Notes: generated by a model from the sequence alone, not told the origin. A stretch of 60,124 nucleotides of DNA from JAADCS01 sp964473735 (GCA_964473735.1 CAYYQD010000003.1:1-60124); one strand, 5' to 3'; shown: positions 15,657 to 24,220, counted from the first letter of the stretch. A program made the numbers and translations.

Positions 15657-17177
15657 TTATCTTACCACTACCTTTGCGGTCTTACCCCCGTACTTAAGGA
15701 TGTAAGTCCCGGGCTTCAGGGGGACGTTCCTGTATCCGTCAATCTGGCCCCCGGCGACGATCCTGCCGTCGGCGGTTAGAACGGAGAACCTCCCTCTCCC
15801 CTTGAGGTTCAGAACTCGCCCCTTGAGGTTGAACTCCACACCGTTCCTTACGGCTTCGGATACGGCGGTGGGGTCGTCGTAGGATGTGCGGCAGGTCCCG
15901 TAAATGCTGGAAGTATAGACGGCAAGCTTGGGGGAATCCGCCTCCCCGCGCAGTACGAAGTCTATACAGGTGTCACCGTTCACGTCGGCGAGGACCGAGT
16001 AGCCTGAGCCGAAAGGACCGCTGCCGTAGGTGTGGTACCACAGCAGGGTTCCGCTCCGGGCATCAATTACGTTGAGGCGACCGGAATGGTCGTTGTAGAG
16101 GATCTCGTATCCGGGGTTGGAGGTTTCAAACTCACCTACCGTTATTGGGGCACTCCCGTGGGTCTCCACGAGCGAGGAGTTGGCCCAGATCTGGCTTCCG
16201 TCGGATCCGCTTATGGCTTTTAACTTGGTGGAGCTCCCCGAATAGGCACTCTGGAAGATGTCCTTCACCCCGTCGCCGTCTATATCCCACCCGACCACCG
16301 GAGATTCGTGGGCGTCGCTGGAAAAGTCCATGCTTATGTTCCGGGACCAGATCAAGCTCCCGTCCTCCCCTAACCTCGCCATGCGCTCCTCGTTGCTGAC
16401 TACGACGTCGTAGTGGCCGTCGCCGTCCAGGTCCTCAACTACGGGCGAGGAAGGGTAGTACCCCGAGAGGTGATAGCTCCAGATGACCGACCCGGTAGGG
16501 CCACTGAGTGCCACGACGTCGTTCGTCTGGTCCGAATAGGCCACCACATCCGGAAAGCCGTCGTGGTTCAGATCCCCTACGGCGGGAACCGTACTTCTAC
16601 CCCTGCCGGATCCGGTGCTCCAGAGGAGGGAGCCGTCGCTTCCGTTAAAGGCGCACACGTAGGAAGAGGTGGAAACCACCACGTCCTGTAAGCCGTCCCC
16701 GTTCAAATCCACTATGCGGGGAGAACCGTTGTAGGTATAACCACTGCACGAGGACGTCCATAGGGTGCTACCGTCGGCCCCCCTGACGGCACGGACGTTG
16801 CTACCATAAGTGAAGACCACCTCCATGGTTGCCGGATTCCCGTCCAGATCCCCGACCGCCGGTGTGGAGTATATGGAATTGCTTACGCTTATGCTCCAGA
16901 GTACGGTTCCGTCGGGGCCGTTGAAACACCGGAGAGTGCCGTCGTCGTCACCCACCACTATGTCGGGTATTCCGTCCCCGGTTACGTCTATAACGGACGG
17001 CCCGGAGTATATGCCTGTCGCTGCCGAGAGACCGGTTTGCCATAGAGGTGTTAGGGAGGATACCCCGGAAAATAGGGCTGTAACCAGAGCCCTACCGTTC
17101 CCCGAATTATCCCTCTTAAAGCCGCACCATGCGCTGGAAGGGCACGCTTGCCCAACGACCAAAATAATTCCCATCAT
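15657..17177 (-). CDS. secreted FG-GAP/VCBS-type beta-propeller with C-terminal sorting tail
   Basis: A 506-residue secreted protein. The N-terminus MMGIILVVGQACPSS is a short hydrophobic signal. Then come about seven propeller repeats alternating a calcium-type DxxGDGxxDxVV motif (DVTGDGIPDIVVGDD, DLNGDGLQDVVVST, DLDGDGHYDVVVS, DIDGDGVKDIF) with a PQQ-like GxDGSxLWS strand. The C-terminus has a Por-like tail: VLTADGRIV, LKPGTYILKYG and TAKVVVR. A structural or adhesive surface role is inferred. Two adjacent ATGs (17177, 17174) lie inside a 20-nt perfect palindrome; the first is 9 nt after TATAAT. Confidence 0.87.
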   Translation of the reverse strand: MMGIILVVGQACPSSAWCGFKRDNSGNGRALVTALFSGVSSLTPLWQTGLSAATGIYSGPSVIDVTGDGIPDIVVGDDDGTLRCFNGPDGTVLWSISVSNSIYSTPAVGDLDGNPATMEVVFTYGSNVRAVRGADGSTLWTSSCSGYTYNGSPRIVDLNGDGLQDVVVSTSSYVCAFNGSDGSLLWSTGSGRGRSTVPAVGDLNHDGFPDVVAYSDQTNDVVALSGPTGSVIWSYHLSGYYPSSPVVEDLDGDGHYDVVVSNEERMARLGEDGSLIWSRNISMDFSSDAHESPVVGWDIDGDGVKDIFQSAYSGSSTKLKAISGSDGSQIWANSSLVETHGSAPITVGEFETSNPGYEILYNDHSGRLNVIDARSGTLLWYHTYGSGPFGSGYSVLADVNGDTCIDFVLRGEADSPKLAVYTSSIYGTCRTSYDDPTAVSEAVRNGVEFNLKGRVLNLKGRGRFSVLTADGRIVAGGQIDGYRNVPLKPGTYILKYGGKTAKVVVR

Positions 17178-17186
17178 GATGGGAAT
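17167..17186. promoter_or_regulatory. 20-nt perfect palindrome over the start codon of the FG-GAP gene
   Basis: ATTCCCATCATGATGGGAAT is perfectly self-complementary. It directly abuts the -10 hexamer and contains both candidate start codons. It could be a repressor operator or a 5' mRNA hairpin hiding the start. Confidence 0.6.
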
Positions 17187-17192
17187 ATTATA
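17187..17192 (-). promoter_or_regulatory. -10 element TATAAT, 9 nt before FG-GAP gene start
   Basis: Consensus hexamer adjacent to the palindrome at 17167-17186. Confidence 0.72.
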
Positions 17193-17447
17193 CTGCCGGA
17201 ATATTTGCTTGTTTCAAAATACCTCTGAAAATGAACAATAATTCAGAAACGTGAAATATTCCCTTACGCCGAAAAGTTCTGTCGGAAGCTTGGCCTCGCC
17301 CGTTGCGAACCGTACTATTTGGGATGTTCGTTCGTTTATTGTTCCGCCTTAAACCGGAAACGTTCGGGTCAGGTGCAGCAAGGGGATGGATCCCTTAGTA
17401 GGCATCGCTTTATACCCGAAACGATACCGTCGGCAGGACACTGTGAT
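17193..17447. other. intergenic region, nothing firm
   Basis: About 255 nt without a gene. A possible diverged copy of the 13-kb intergenic repeat lies on the minus strand at 17409-17429 (GGTATCGTTTCGGGTATAAA). Confidence 0.4.
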
Positions 17448-18098
17448 CTACCGCGGGCCCTCGGGCACGACCCTGAACCCTTTTACCTTGAAACGTACGG
17501 GTTTCCCTAACATCGCCGTGAGCAGGTTCCCCATAACCTTCTCCATCCGCTCCGAAAGCTTTGAACTCCAGGAGGGCAGCTCCTCCTTCATGCGCTTTCG
17601 CGCGATCCCCTTTATGTAGCTGAACACCGGTGAGGCCTCGTAGGACCGCATAGGGGTCCCGAATATCCCCACCTCTTCGGATACCACCCACCACCTGTCC
17701 ACGGACACCATAACCTCCGGCTCCGGAAGTATCACCTCAACCGACACCGTATCTCCATCGCTGGAGAGGGAGACGTCCCGGGGTCTTATCTTGGAGACAT
17801 CAAAGGCCAGCCGAAAGGTGACGACGAACTTGAGGACGGTCTTTCTCCCTCCTAACTTCACAGGGCCGCTCAAAATGGGGGACACCGTATCCTGCACCTC
17901 GTACTCCCTCTGCACTTCCAACACCACCAGCTTGGCCACCTCCCTTATTGAGCGTGTGAGTCCCTCCTTAGTTAAGCTGAACGTGAGCCTCCTATCCCTG
18001 AAAAGGGCTAGTATTCCGATCCGTCCGATGTACAACCCCCCTATCAGGGTCCATATTACGGCCCACACCGTCAAAAACGCACATACCTTACGGAGCAT
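17448..18098 (-). CDS. DUF4230 family membrane-anchored protein
   Basis: A 216-residue protein with an N-terminal membrane anchor (VCAFLTVWAVIWTLIGGLYIGRI split by few polar residues) followed by a soluble alpha/beta domain matching DUF4230: LAKLVVLEVQREYEV-like start, FDVSKIRPRDVSL and VEVILPEPEVMVSVD. The family function is unknown. The open frame runs 315 nt further upstream into the divergent tig gene, but TAAAAT lies 8 nt before the ATG at 18098 and the extension would be antisense to tig. Divergent from trigger factor with a 58-nt gap. Confidence 0.78.
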   Translation of the reverse strand: MLRKVCAFLTVWAVIWTLIGGLYIGRIGILALFRDRRLTFSLTKEGLTRSIREVAKLVVLEVQREYEVQDTVSPILSGPVKLGGRKTVLKFVVTFRLAFDVSKIRPRDVSLSSDGDTVSVEVILPEPEVMVSVDRWWVVSEEVGIFGTPMRSYEASPVFSYIKGIARKRMKEELPSWSSKLSERMEKVMGNLLTAMLGKPVRFKVKGFRVVPEGPR

Positions 18099-18106
18099 GA
18101 AGGTGT

Positions 18107-18112
18107 ATTTTA
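18107..18112 (-). promoter_or_regulatory. -10 element TAAAAT, 8 nt before DUF4230 gene
   Basis: Sets the start at 18098. It lies back to back with the tig promoter at 18143-18148. Confidence 0.68.
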
Positions 18113-18142
18113 ACGTTGGAGGTAAAGGCCTCGTTTCTCCAG

Positions 18143-18148
18143 TAGAAT
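18143..18148 (+). promoter_or_regulatory. -10 element TAGAAT, 8 nt before tig start
   Basis: Leaderless promoter for trigger factor. Confidence 0.75.
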
Positions 18149-18156
18149 AGCCGCTT

Positions 18157-19326
18157 ATGGAAGAGAGGAAGTCTCTAAAGGAGGAAAAGATAGTCGTACC
18201 GAAGGAGGATTTAGAGAAGTACGTGGATAAGGCAGCCCGCAGGATAGCACGCAGGGTTAGGATACCCGGCTTCCGTCCGGGCAAGGCACCCCTCTCCATA
18301 GTTAAGCAGAGGTTCGCGAAGGAGATAAGGGAGGAGGCCGTATCGGAGGCTCTCAACGAGAGGGTGAAGGCCCTGATTGAGGAGAGGGGATGGAGGCTCA
18401 TATCATCACCCAAGGTAAAAGCGGAGAGTGAAAACGAGGACTCCTACGAGTTTACGGTTGAGTTTGAGATCTACCCCGAGATCTTTCTTCCGGACCTCTC
18501 CCAGATAAAGGTTAAGAAGAGAATAAAGCAGATAAGCGACGCGGACGTGGAGGAGAGGATTCAGGAGTTCAAGGAGGAAAACGCCAGCCTCCAGTCCGTT
18601 GACCGGGAGGTAAGGGAGGGGGACGTGGTCTTGGCCGAGTTCTTCGTGAGAAAGGACGGAGAGGAAGGGGAGAGAAAGAGGGCCCGCATATACGTGAAGG
18701 CCGACGAGCTGGACGAAGACCTTTACAACGCTATTTTAGGGAAGAGGGTAGGGGACGAGGTCGTTCTACCCGGCGAGGAGGAGGGTGAGGAGGAGGTGTA
18801 CGTCATAAAGAAGGTGTTTGAGATGCTCTACCCCTCGGACGAGGAAGTGGCCGAGCTGTTGGGGTACCCACCGGATAGGCTCCGGGATAAGATAAGGGAG
18901 GAGCTCGTTGAGGAAGCGCAGAAGGAGGCGGAGTTTGAGCTGGAGAACAGCATAATACAGGAGATCCTGCGTCTCGCTCCCTTTGATCCACCCCCCTCCC
19001 TCGTCTATCAGGTCTATAAGGACATAAAGCCCCAGATAGCAAAACAGGTTCCCCCGGAGGAGGTTGAGGAGGCCGCCCTCCAGAACGCCGCCTTCATAGT
19101 GGCCCGGGATCTCATCATTCTGAAGCTGATAGAGGAGAAGGACCTTGACATTACGGACGAGGAGATCGTACAGTACCTGAAGGAGGAGGGGAAACCGGAC
19201 CCCGAGAAGTTCCTTGAAGAGGCCCGGAAGAGGGGGAAGTACGACGAGCTCCGGAACCGCTACCTGATAAGAAAGGCCTACGACTACCTGAAGCAGAACG
19301 TTCAGATAGAACCGGAGTTCGTATAA
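18157..19326 (+). CDS. tig: trigger factor (ribosome-bound chaperone)
   Basis: A 389-residue trigger factor, the chaperone that docks beside the ribosomal exit tunnel. The ribosome-binding domain (about residues 1-110) contains the signature VRIPGFRPGKAPLSIVKQRF. The middle (about 145-215) is a peptidyl-prolyl isomerase-like domain, rather short: VREGDVVLAEFFVRKDGEE to GDEVVLPG. The remainder is the helical substrate-cradle domain, rich in Glu and Lys. In many bacteria tig precedes clpP and clpX, but here a lipoprotein follows. Total length is below the roughly 430 residues of E. coli, consistent with the reduced central domain. Confidence 0.93.
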   Translation: MEERKSLKEEKIVVPKEDLEKYVDKAARRIARRVRIPGFRPGKAPLSIVKQRFAKEIREEAVSEALNERVKALIEERGWRLISSPKVKAESENEDSYEFTVEFEIYPEIFLPDLSQIKVKKRIKQISDADVEERIQEFKEENASLQSVDREVREGDVVLAEFFVRKDGEEGERKRARIYVKADELDEDLYNAILGKRVGDEVVLPGEEEGEEEVYVIKKVFEMLYPSDEEVAELLGYPPDRLRDKIREELVEEAQKEAEFELENSIIQEILRLAPFDPPPSLVYQVYKDIKPQIAKQVPPEEVEEAALQNAAFIVARDLIILKLIEEKDLDITDEEIVQYLKEEGKPDPEKFLEEARKRGKYDELRNRYLIRKAYDYLKQNVQIEPEFV

Positions 19327-19383
19327 GGAATACCGTTCGGGATCGGGAAGTGAAGGGGTAAGTGGTATTTTGGTATCCCACCG

Positions 19384-19389
19384 TAGAAT
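19384..19389 (+). promoter_or_regulatory. -10 element TAGAAT, 6 nt before GTG start at 19396
   Basis: Predicts a leaderless mRNA beginning at or near the GTG. Confidence 0.7.
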
Positions 19390-19395
19390 CTTGAG

Positions 19396-20169
19396 GTGTT
19401 TAAACGACCTTACCTTTTGCCCATAACGGTGGCCGTACTCCTCTCCTGCGGGAGGGTGGGGGAGGGTGAGGGGAAGGTGAAGGCAAAGAGGGTCCTCTTA
19501 TCCTTTGAGGCGGACAGTGGGTGGGGAGCCATGACGCCGGAGGGAAAGGTACTCTTCTTTATAAGAGGTGCGAAGTATCTGGGTAAGTTCTCGGAGGGGC
19601 TGGCCCCCTTCTCCCCGGACGGCATGCGCTACGGATACGTGGATACGCTCGGGAAAGTGGTTGTCCCTCCACGCCTCATCTGGACCGGGGAGTTCAAGGA
19701 GGGCATGGCTACGGTAAAGGATAGGCGGAATAGACGGTACGGGGTTATAGGGAAGGACGGGGAGTACAGGATACCTCCGAAGTACCTCCACGTTGAGAGG
19801 GCGGGGTACGGGCTATTTTGGGGCAGGACGGAGGAGGGGTGGATACTGTTGGACACCTCCGGACGTCGCCTTACGGACTCCTACGTTGAAGAGGTCTACC
19901 CTTTTACCGGAGCAGGATGGACAAAGGTGAAAACGGGGGACGGGTGGGGCATTATAGACACCTCTGGCAGGTGGCTGGTTAAACCGAAGTACAGATACGT
20001 GGACCTATACACGGAGGACGTTTTTCTGGTTAGGGACAGCACCGGTTGGGGGTACGTTAGGGCGGGGAAGGTCATCTATTGGCGTAATCTTCCAGAGGTG
20101 CCATCGGTGGAGAGCTTGAAGGTCGCCCCCGAAGTTAAGATAGAGATAACACCACCTAAGTTAAAGTAA
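19396..20169 (+). CDS. WG-repeat lipoprotein
   Basis: A 257-residue predicted lipoprotein (signal LPITVAVLLSCGRVG with lipobox LLSC). The body is made of WG/KWG-type beta repeats, each with a Gly-rich W-G or Y-G turn: DSGWGAMTPEGKVLF, YGYVDTLGKVVVPP, YGVIGKDGEYRIPPKY, WGIIDTSGRWLVKPKY and TGWGYVRAGKV. WG-repeat proteins occur on many bacterial surfaces with no defined activity. GTG start chosen from the TAGAAT hexamer 6 nt upstream. The gene before it is tig and the one after is a membrane protein with its own promoter. Confidence 0.85.
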   Translation: MFKRPYLLPITVAVLLSCGRVGEGEGKVKAKRVLLSFEADSGWGAMTPEGKVLFFIRGAKYLGKFSEGLAPFSPDGMRYGYVDTLGKVVVPPRLIWTGEFKEGMATVKDRRNRRYGVIGKDGEYRIPPKYLHVERAGYGLFWGRTEEGWILLDTSGRRLTDSYVEEVYPFTGAGWTKVKTGDGWGIIDTSGRWLVKPKYRYVDLYTEDVFLVRDSTGWGYVRAGKVIYWRNLPEVPSVESLKVAPEVKIEITPPKLK

Positions 20170-20178
20170 GGGCGGGGG

Positions 20179-20184
20179 TAGAAT
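20179..20184 (+). promoter_or_regulatory. -10 element TAGAAT, 6 nt before TTG start at 20191
   Basis: Sits 10 nt after the preceding stop codon; leaderless TTG start. Confidence 0.68.
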
Positions 20185-20190
20185 TCCGGC

Positions 20191-21033
20191 TTGAAAAAGG
20201 TACTCCGGTACTCCGTAGCCGTTCTGGGTGTCCTGTTCGCCCTCTACCCCCTCCTGAGGGACTTCCACAGGATAAGGGATATAGAGTTTAACCCGCCCCT
20301 CTTCCTACTTTCTACGGCCCTGATGGTGGCCTCGTACTCCCTTCTGCCCGTGGTATGGTTCTTCGTGGGTAGGGCCTTCGGGGTACCTTTAAAACCGAGA
20401 GAGGCCGTAAACTCGTGGTTCGTGTCTGCTGTGGGCAGGTACATACCGGGTAAGGTATGGCAGTTCGTGGGGCGGGCCTCTCTCCTCCCCTATCCGGCCT
20501 CCGTGGTCGTATCGGCCATGTTCTACGAACATCTCGTCCTGATGGTGGGGGCTTCCCTCTTCTCGTTCGTAAGGCCCAGCTTTCCCACGCTTCAAACCTC
20601 AATAACGGTTGTTCTGATAGTCTTACTCTTTCTCTGGAAGTACGCCATCCTGATAACTAAAAGGTGGCTTCCCAAAGTTAGGCATTACCCCAAACGGTGG
20701 GACTTCGTACTACTGGCGGTCCTGTTCGCCACCCTCTACTGGGCCTTCTCCGGGTACGCCGCCTACCTCGTAGCGCGTAGTATCCGCTGGGGGAAAGGCT
20801 ATCCCGAGATAGCCTTCGTGTATTCCTTCTCTTTCGTGGCCTCCTACGTCCTTCCCCTTACCCCGGCCGGCTTGGGTATAAGGGAGGCTATAATCTCCAG
20901 CGTAATGGGGTACGACGTCCGATCCTCCGTCTTCGCCCTCCTCACCCGTCTGGTGATTCTGGCCACCGACCTCCTCACCCTCGGCGTGGGGGTCGTGGCG
21001 GGACTCACAGGAAGTAAGAGAGAAGGGCCTTAG
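20191..21033 (+). CDS. UPF0104 / lysylphosphatidylglycerol synthase-type membrane protein
   Basis: A 280-residue polytopic membrane protein with about seven or eight helices and the UPF0104 signatures: VSAVGRYIPGKVWQFVGR after helix three and VLPLTPAGLGIREAI near the end. This family shares the flippase-like membrane domain of MprF (aminoacyl-phosphatidylglycerol) and is often placed near glycosyltransferases. The substrate is unknown and there is no synthetase domain. The TTG start lies 6 nt after TAGAAT. The last 29 nt overlap the end of the convergent phosphoesterase gene. Confidence 0.85.
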   Translation: MKKVLRYSVAVLGVLFALYPLLRDFHRIRDIEFNPPLFLLSTALMVASYSLLPVVWFFVGRAFGVPLKPREAVNSWFVSAVGRYIPGKVWQFVGRASLLPYPASVVVSAMFYEHLVLMVGASLFSFVRPSFPTLQTSITVVLIVLLFLWKYAILITKRWLPKVRHYPKRWDFVLLAVLFATLYWAFSGYAAYLVARSIRWGKGYPEIAFVYSFSFVASYVLPLTPAGLGIREAIISSVMGYDVRSSVFALLTRLVILATDLLTLGVGVVAGLTGSKREGP

Positions 21034-21736
21034 GGAGACCGTTCTCCTCTATCTCCCTCTTCAGGGGTGAGATGTCGTACTCCACCCTGTACCACGTGAA
21101 GGAGGGTTCGGACGGATCGTATATGCCGAAGGATGCTCCCCCGAGGCCGTCCCTCGGTTGCCCTACAGAGCCGGGGTTTATTATGTAGCGCACGGAGGGG
21201 AGTAGCCTCATCTTAACGTGGTCGCTAACCACCTGCCCCCCCACAACCACGTTCTTGTAGCGGGCGAAGTAAGAGGGTACGTGGGTGTGCCCCACGAATA
21301 TCACCTGTGCGTTGGTGTTCCTGAAAGCCTGGGAGGCCTCATCAACGTTGAAGATGTACTGCCATATAGGATCCCCCGGAGCCGCGTGCACGTAAAGTAC
21401 GGAGTCTTCTCTGAATATGGGCCTTAGGGAGCCGATGAACCTACGGTTTTCCTCCTTTATCACCCTCTCCGTCCATAGACTGCATGCGCTGGCAAGGTCC
21501 GAAAAGTACCTCCTCTCCCTCCCGTCCAGTAGGGCGGCGTCGTGGTTCCCTAAGAGACAAAGGTCGCAGTTCTCCCTGAACCACTCTATCACCTCGTTGG
21601 GACGGGTGCCGTAATCAACGTAGTCCCCCAGAGATACAACGCGGTCGTACCCGATACCCTTTTCTTTTAGAAAGTTCAGGACCGCCTCCAACGCGAACAG
21701 ATTAGCATGTACGTCGGATAGCACCAGGGTCCTCAC
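21005..21736 (-). CDS. calcineurin-like metallophosphoesterase
   Basis: A 243-residue YfcE/MJ0936-type metallophosphoesterase. The dinuclear-metal motifs are complete: LVLSDVHANLFALEAVL (DxH), VVSLGDYVDYG (GDxxDxG), LLGNHDAAL (GNHD), VLYVHAAPG and VIFVGHTHVPS (GHTH). Likely a cytoplasmic phosphodiesterase or phosphatase of unspecified substrate. The GTG start is 14 nt after the stop of the YtxH-like gene, with which it forms a unit. Tail-to-tail overlap of 29 nt with the membrane-protein gene. Confidence 0.92.
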   Translation of the reverse strand: MRTLVLSDVHANLFALEAVLNFLKEKGIGYDRVVSLGDYVDYGTRPNEVIEWFRENCDLCLLGNHDAALLDGRERRYFSDLASACSLWTERVIKEENRRFIGSLRPIFREDSVLYVHAAPGDPIWQYIFNVDEASQAFRNTNAQVIFVGHTHVPSYFARYKNVVVGGQVVSDHVKMRLLPSVRYIINPGSVGQPRDGLGGASFGIYDPSEPSFTWYRVEYDISPLKREIEENGLPKALLSYFL

Positions 21737-21750
21737 ATCTTGCCCCTCCG

Positions 21751-22044
21751 TCAGGACAGGTAGGTCTCCAGCCTATCTAAGAGCTCATCCACCTTCCTCC
21801 GTAGGGTTTCAAACCGTTCGGCGGCTTCCCCCTTCAGCTTTCCGGACCTCTCGTTAAACTCCCTCTCTATCTGCGCTCTCAGCTCCTTCAGTCTCTCCCG
21901 GGCTTCCCTGCTCCTGTCCATGAGCTTTCCCCTTACCTCCCTTCCGGTATAGGGGGTAGTCAGGAGCGTTGCCAGGGCCCCTATCGTAATACCCGTAAGA
22001 AGACCCATTACGAACAAAAGAGTATCTTCACCTTTCCTGTTCAT
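21751..22044 (-). CDS. YtxH-like small membrane protein
   Basis: A 97-residue protein with one N-terminal membrane segment (LLFVMGLLTGITIGALATLL) followed by TTPYTGREVRGKL, the YtxH family junction (normally APKSGxExR). A long charged coiled coil of Arg/Glu-rich heptads makes up the rest. The role in most bacteria is unclear; related proteins are linked to envelope stress. ATG at 22044 with TAGAAT 8 nt upstream. Heads a two-gene unit with the phosphoesterase. Confidence 0.83.
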   Translation of the reverse strand: MNRKGEDTLLFVMGLLTGITIGALATLLTTPYTGREVRGKLMDRSREARERLKELRAQIEREFNERSGKLKGEAAERFETLRRKVDELLDRLETYLS

Positions 22045-22052
22045 AGGGTATA

Positions 22053-22058
22053 ATTCTA
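22053..22058 (-). promoter_or_regulatory. -10 element TAGAAT, 8 nt before ytxH-like gene
   Basis: Divergent from the TAAAAT at 22086-22091, 28 nt away. Confidence 0.68.
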
Positions 22059-22085
22059 AGGGAGAACGGGATGTCCTTCCACGGT

Positions 22086-22091
22086 TAAAAT
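22086..22091 (+). promoter_or_regulatory. -10 element TAAAAT, 6 nt before TTG start at 22098
   Basis: Leaderless promoter for the 215-residue membrane protein. Confidence 0.62.
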
Positions 22092-22097
22092 AGGGAC

Positions 22098-22745
22098 TTG
22101 GGAATAGGCGATACCTTACTCGTGCTGTACCTTCTGGGTGTCGGAGACGGTAAAGCGGCCCAGATTGAAGCCCTTAGGGTGGGATCCACCTACCTCTACG
22201 CCCGGGCTCTGGCACTCTCCGGGGATACCCTATCGGCTATAAACGTCCTCTCCCGAGAGGGGGGGTGTAAGGCCAAAAGGTACCGCCTCGTCCTGATGTT
22301 GGGGAAGTTCTACCTTGATGGGGCGAGGGAGCTACTCAAGGATACGGTGTGCTTCACCCACAGGGACGTGGTTCTGTACAACGCGTACCTTCTGAACTTC
22401 CTTCCCCACCCACTCGCGGACTCCCTGCGCGAGGAGGTGCCTCCTCTCCTTGATCCCAAGAGGGCCATCCTGTTCAACATAGTTCCCGGAATGGGGCTCG
22501 TATATGCGGGCAGGCCGTGGCAGGGCGTGAAGACCCTTCTGGCCGTCTCCCTCGGTTTCGCTGGCATGACCTACGCTATAAGGAAACGCCACTACGCCGA
22601 CGCCGTCGTCTGGTACGTCTTCTGGGAGAACAGGTTCCTGACGGGCAGCTTCCAGAACTCCCTCAGGGCCGTCTGGGACGAGAACCGCAGACGTCTCAAA
22701 CCTTACTTTCGGAAGGTCCTGCGGATGATAGAGGAGGGTAAGTAA
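22098..22745 (+). CDS. membrane protein with DUF5683-like segment
   Basis: A 215-residue protein I recognise only in part. It begins with a short hydrophobic stretch (TLLVLYLLGVG), then an alpha-helical, TPR-like polar region. About residues 125-165 read FNIVPGMGLVYAGRPWQGVKTLL plus a hydrophobic helix, the P-G-x-G-x-x-Y-x-G-x-x-x-x-G pattern of DUF5683/TM2-like membrane proteins. Two Cys in the middle region (GGCKAK, DTVCFT) might form a disulfide if exported. TTG start set by TAAAAT 6 nt upstream. Convergent with the secreted BNR gene 42 nt away. Confidence 0.62.
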   Translation: MGIGDTLLVLYLLGVGDGKAAQIEALRVGSTYLYARALALSGDTLSAINVLSREGGCKAKRYRLVLMLGKFYLDGARELLKDTVCFTHRDVVLYNAYLLNFLPHPLADSLREEVPPLLDPKRAILFNIVPGMGLVYAGRPWQGVKTLLAVSLGFAGMTYAIRKRHYADAVVWYVFWENRFLTGSFQNSLRAVWDENRRRLKPYFRKVLRMIEEGK

Positions 22746-22787
22746 GCTTACTACTGGCACTCGCGCTCCTCCGAGCGGATGGTGCCA

Positions 22788-24212
22788 CTATCTGACGACG
22801 ACCTTTGTGGCTCTCCCTTCCCCGGTTATGATGAAATACACGCCGGGAGGGAGAGAAAAGTTGCCACCGTTTCCTCTCCCTATCAGATGACCGCTGGCCG
22901 AGTAAAGGGCATAGGATCCGAAGATCTTCAGAGTCCTGCCTCTGATCTCAAATGACTTCGCTCTCTGCTTTTCCCCTTCAGAAGAACCGAGATCTCCTCC
23001 CGCGACCAGGGGTATAAAACGACTGCAATAGATCTCGTAGTTCCCGGGAGTGTTATCCTGCCAGCATACTATACCGTATCCGAAACCCCTTGAGTAACCT
23101 ACCATAGGCCATAGGGAACGTCCCGGGGTGTTGGAGACACGTTGAACGGGGTACCACGCGGAATCCGGACCCGCTTTACACGTGGAGAATACCTCAAAGT
23201 TTCCACCGCTTCGGGAGGATTTCTCAAACCAGGTGATATACACCACACCCAAACGGTTTGCCACCGTAGCACCGGCAGCCGTATCGGCAGGAGCGCTCAA
23301 AGAAGTTATATTCTCCCTGGGCCTCCACGTAAGGCCCCCATCCACCGACTCCCTGTAGAAGACGTTTATGGCACTTCCCACTTTATCAAACCATACGACG
23401 CTAACGTAATTTCCGGACGATGCTATGTGGCAGGAGTTATAGTGGAGGTTGGTAGATAAAGTTCCAACGGGTACCGGTGAGGTCCAGGTGGCTCCGTAAT
23501 CCGTGGAGTGCGTGACCATGATGTAGGGAAAATCCGTATAGCACACCGAAAATCGGTTTCCTCCATTATGGGTTATCTGGGGATGCCTCTCGTGGGAAGA
23601 GGAGGGTGCAGCCACGGGTATGCCCCCGGAAGGTCCCCATGTATCTCCGCCATCAAAGGTACGTTTGACCCTTACACCGTGGGAGTACGCATCCACCACG
23701 AGAAGTACGGTATCCGGAGAGCGAGATGCTTCCATTACGGGAGCATCAAGGTTCCTCGGTCCCCCCCCGTACTCATCGGCAGAAAACACGTTCCTTCCAC
23801 TGGGGGTATAATCCCACGTACTTCCGTTATCAAAGGACCTGTTAAAGGGTACGTAGGAGGAAGGGGAACAGTCCCAGCAGTACGCTATGGAATATACCAC
23901 CGAGTCCCTTGCCAATATTGAGGATTCCCATCCGTAGTTGAGTACCCGGATTCCCAGGCAGTCCGACCCCGAGCACCACTCCCAGCTGGAGCCGCGATCA
24001 CTGGATCTGTTGTACCGGTTTCCTGCGCCGGCTCTGGTCCAGAGAATATGGACGGTGTCACCTACCAGGTATAGGCTCTGAGGAGTCCTCTCATTGAAGA
24101 ATTGGGGCCACACTATTCCGTCCGCTCCGAAGTAATCGTGCGCGGGATTATCCGTAATTCTCCAAACCCCGCTAAAGCTCAAACAACTCTGTGAAATAAG
24201 GATTACGAACAT
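22788..24212 (-). CDS. secreted BNR/sialidase-like beta-propeller with C-terminal sorting tail
   Basis: A 474-residue secreted protein. The signal is extremely short (MFVILISQSCLS). The body carries Asp-box-like repeats: SSDRGSSWEW, SFDNGSTWDY, TFDGGDTWGPS, STDYGATWTSP and SVDGGLTWRPR. The end is the compact Por-like tail: SFEIRGRTLKIFG, LYSASGHLIG, LPPGVYFIITG and TKVVVR. It is related in design to the protein at 2631-4103. Enzyme activity cannot be inferred; it may be a surface propeller. ATG at 24212 with TATAAT 8 nt upstream. Confidence 0.85.
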   Translation of the reverse strand: MFVILISQSCLSFSGVWRITDNPAHDYFGADGIVWPQFFNERTPQSLYLVGDTVHILWTRAGAGNRYNRSSDRGSSWEWCSGSDCLGIRVLNYGWESSILARDSVVYSIAYCWDCSPSSYVPFNRSFDNGSTWDYTPSGRNVFSADEYGGGPRNLDAPVMEASRSPDTVLLVVDAYSHGVRVKRTFDGGDTWGPSGGIPVAAPSSSHERHPQITHNGGNRFSVCYTDFPYIMVTHSTDYGATWTSPVPVGTLSTNLHYNSCHIASSGNYVSVVWFDKVGSAINVFYRESVDGGLTWRPRENITSLSAPADTAAGATVANRLGVVYITWFEKSSRSGGNFEVFSTCKAGPDSAWYPVQRVSNTPGRSLWPMVGYSRGFGYGIVCWQDNTPGNYEIYCSRFIPLVAGGDLGSSEGEKQRAKSFEIRGRTLKIFGSYALYSASGHLIGRGNGGNFSLPPGVYFIITGEGRATKVVVR

Positions 24213-24220
24213 AAGTGTGT

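Noticed and set aside
17448..18413. 321-residue version of the DUF4230 protein
   Set aside because: The first 105 residues are antisense to tig; the TAAAAT hexamer places the start at 18098.
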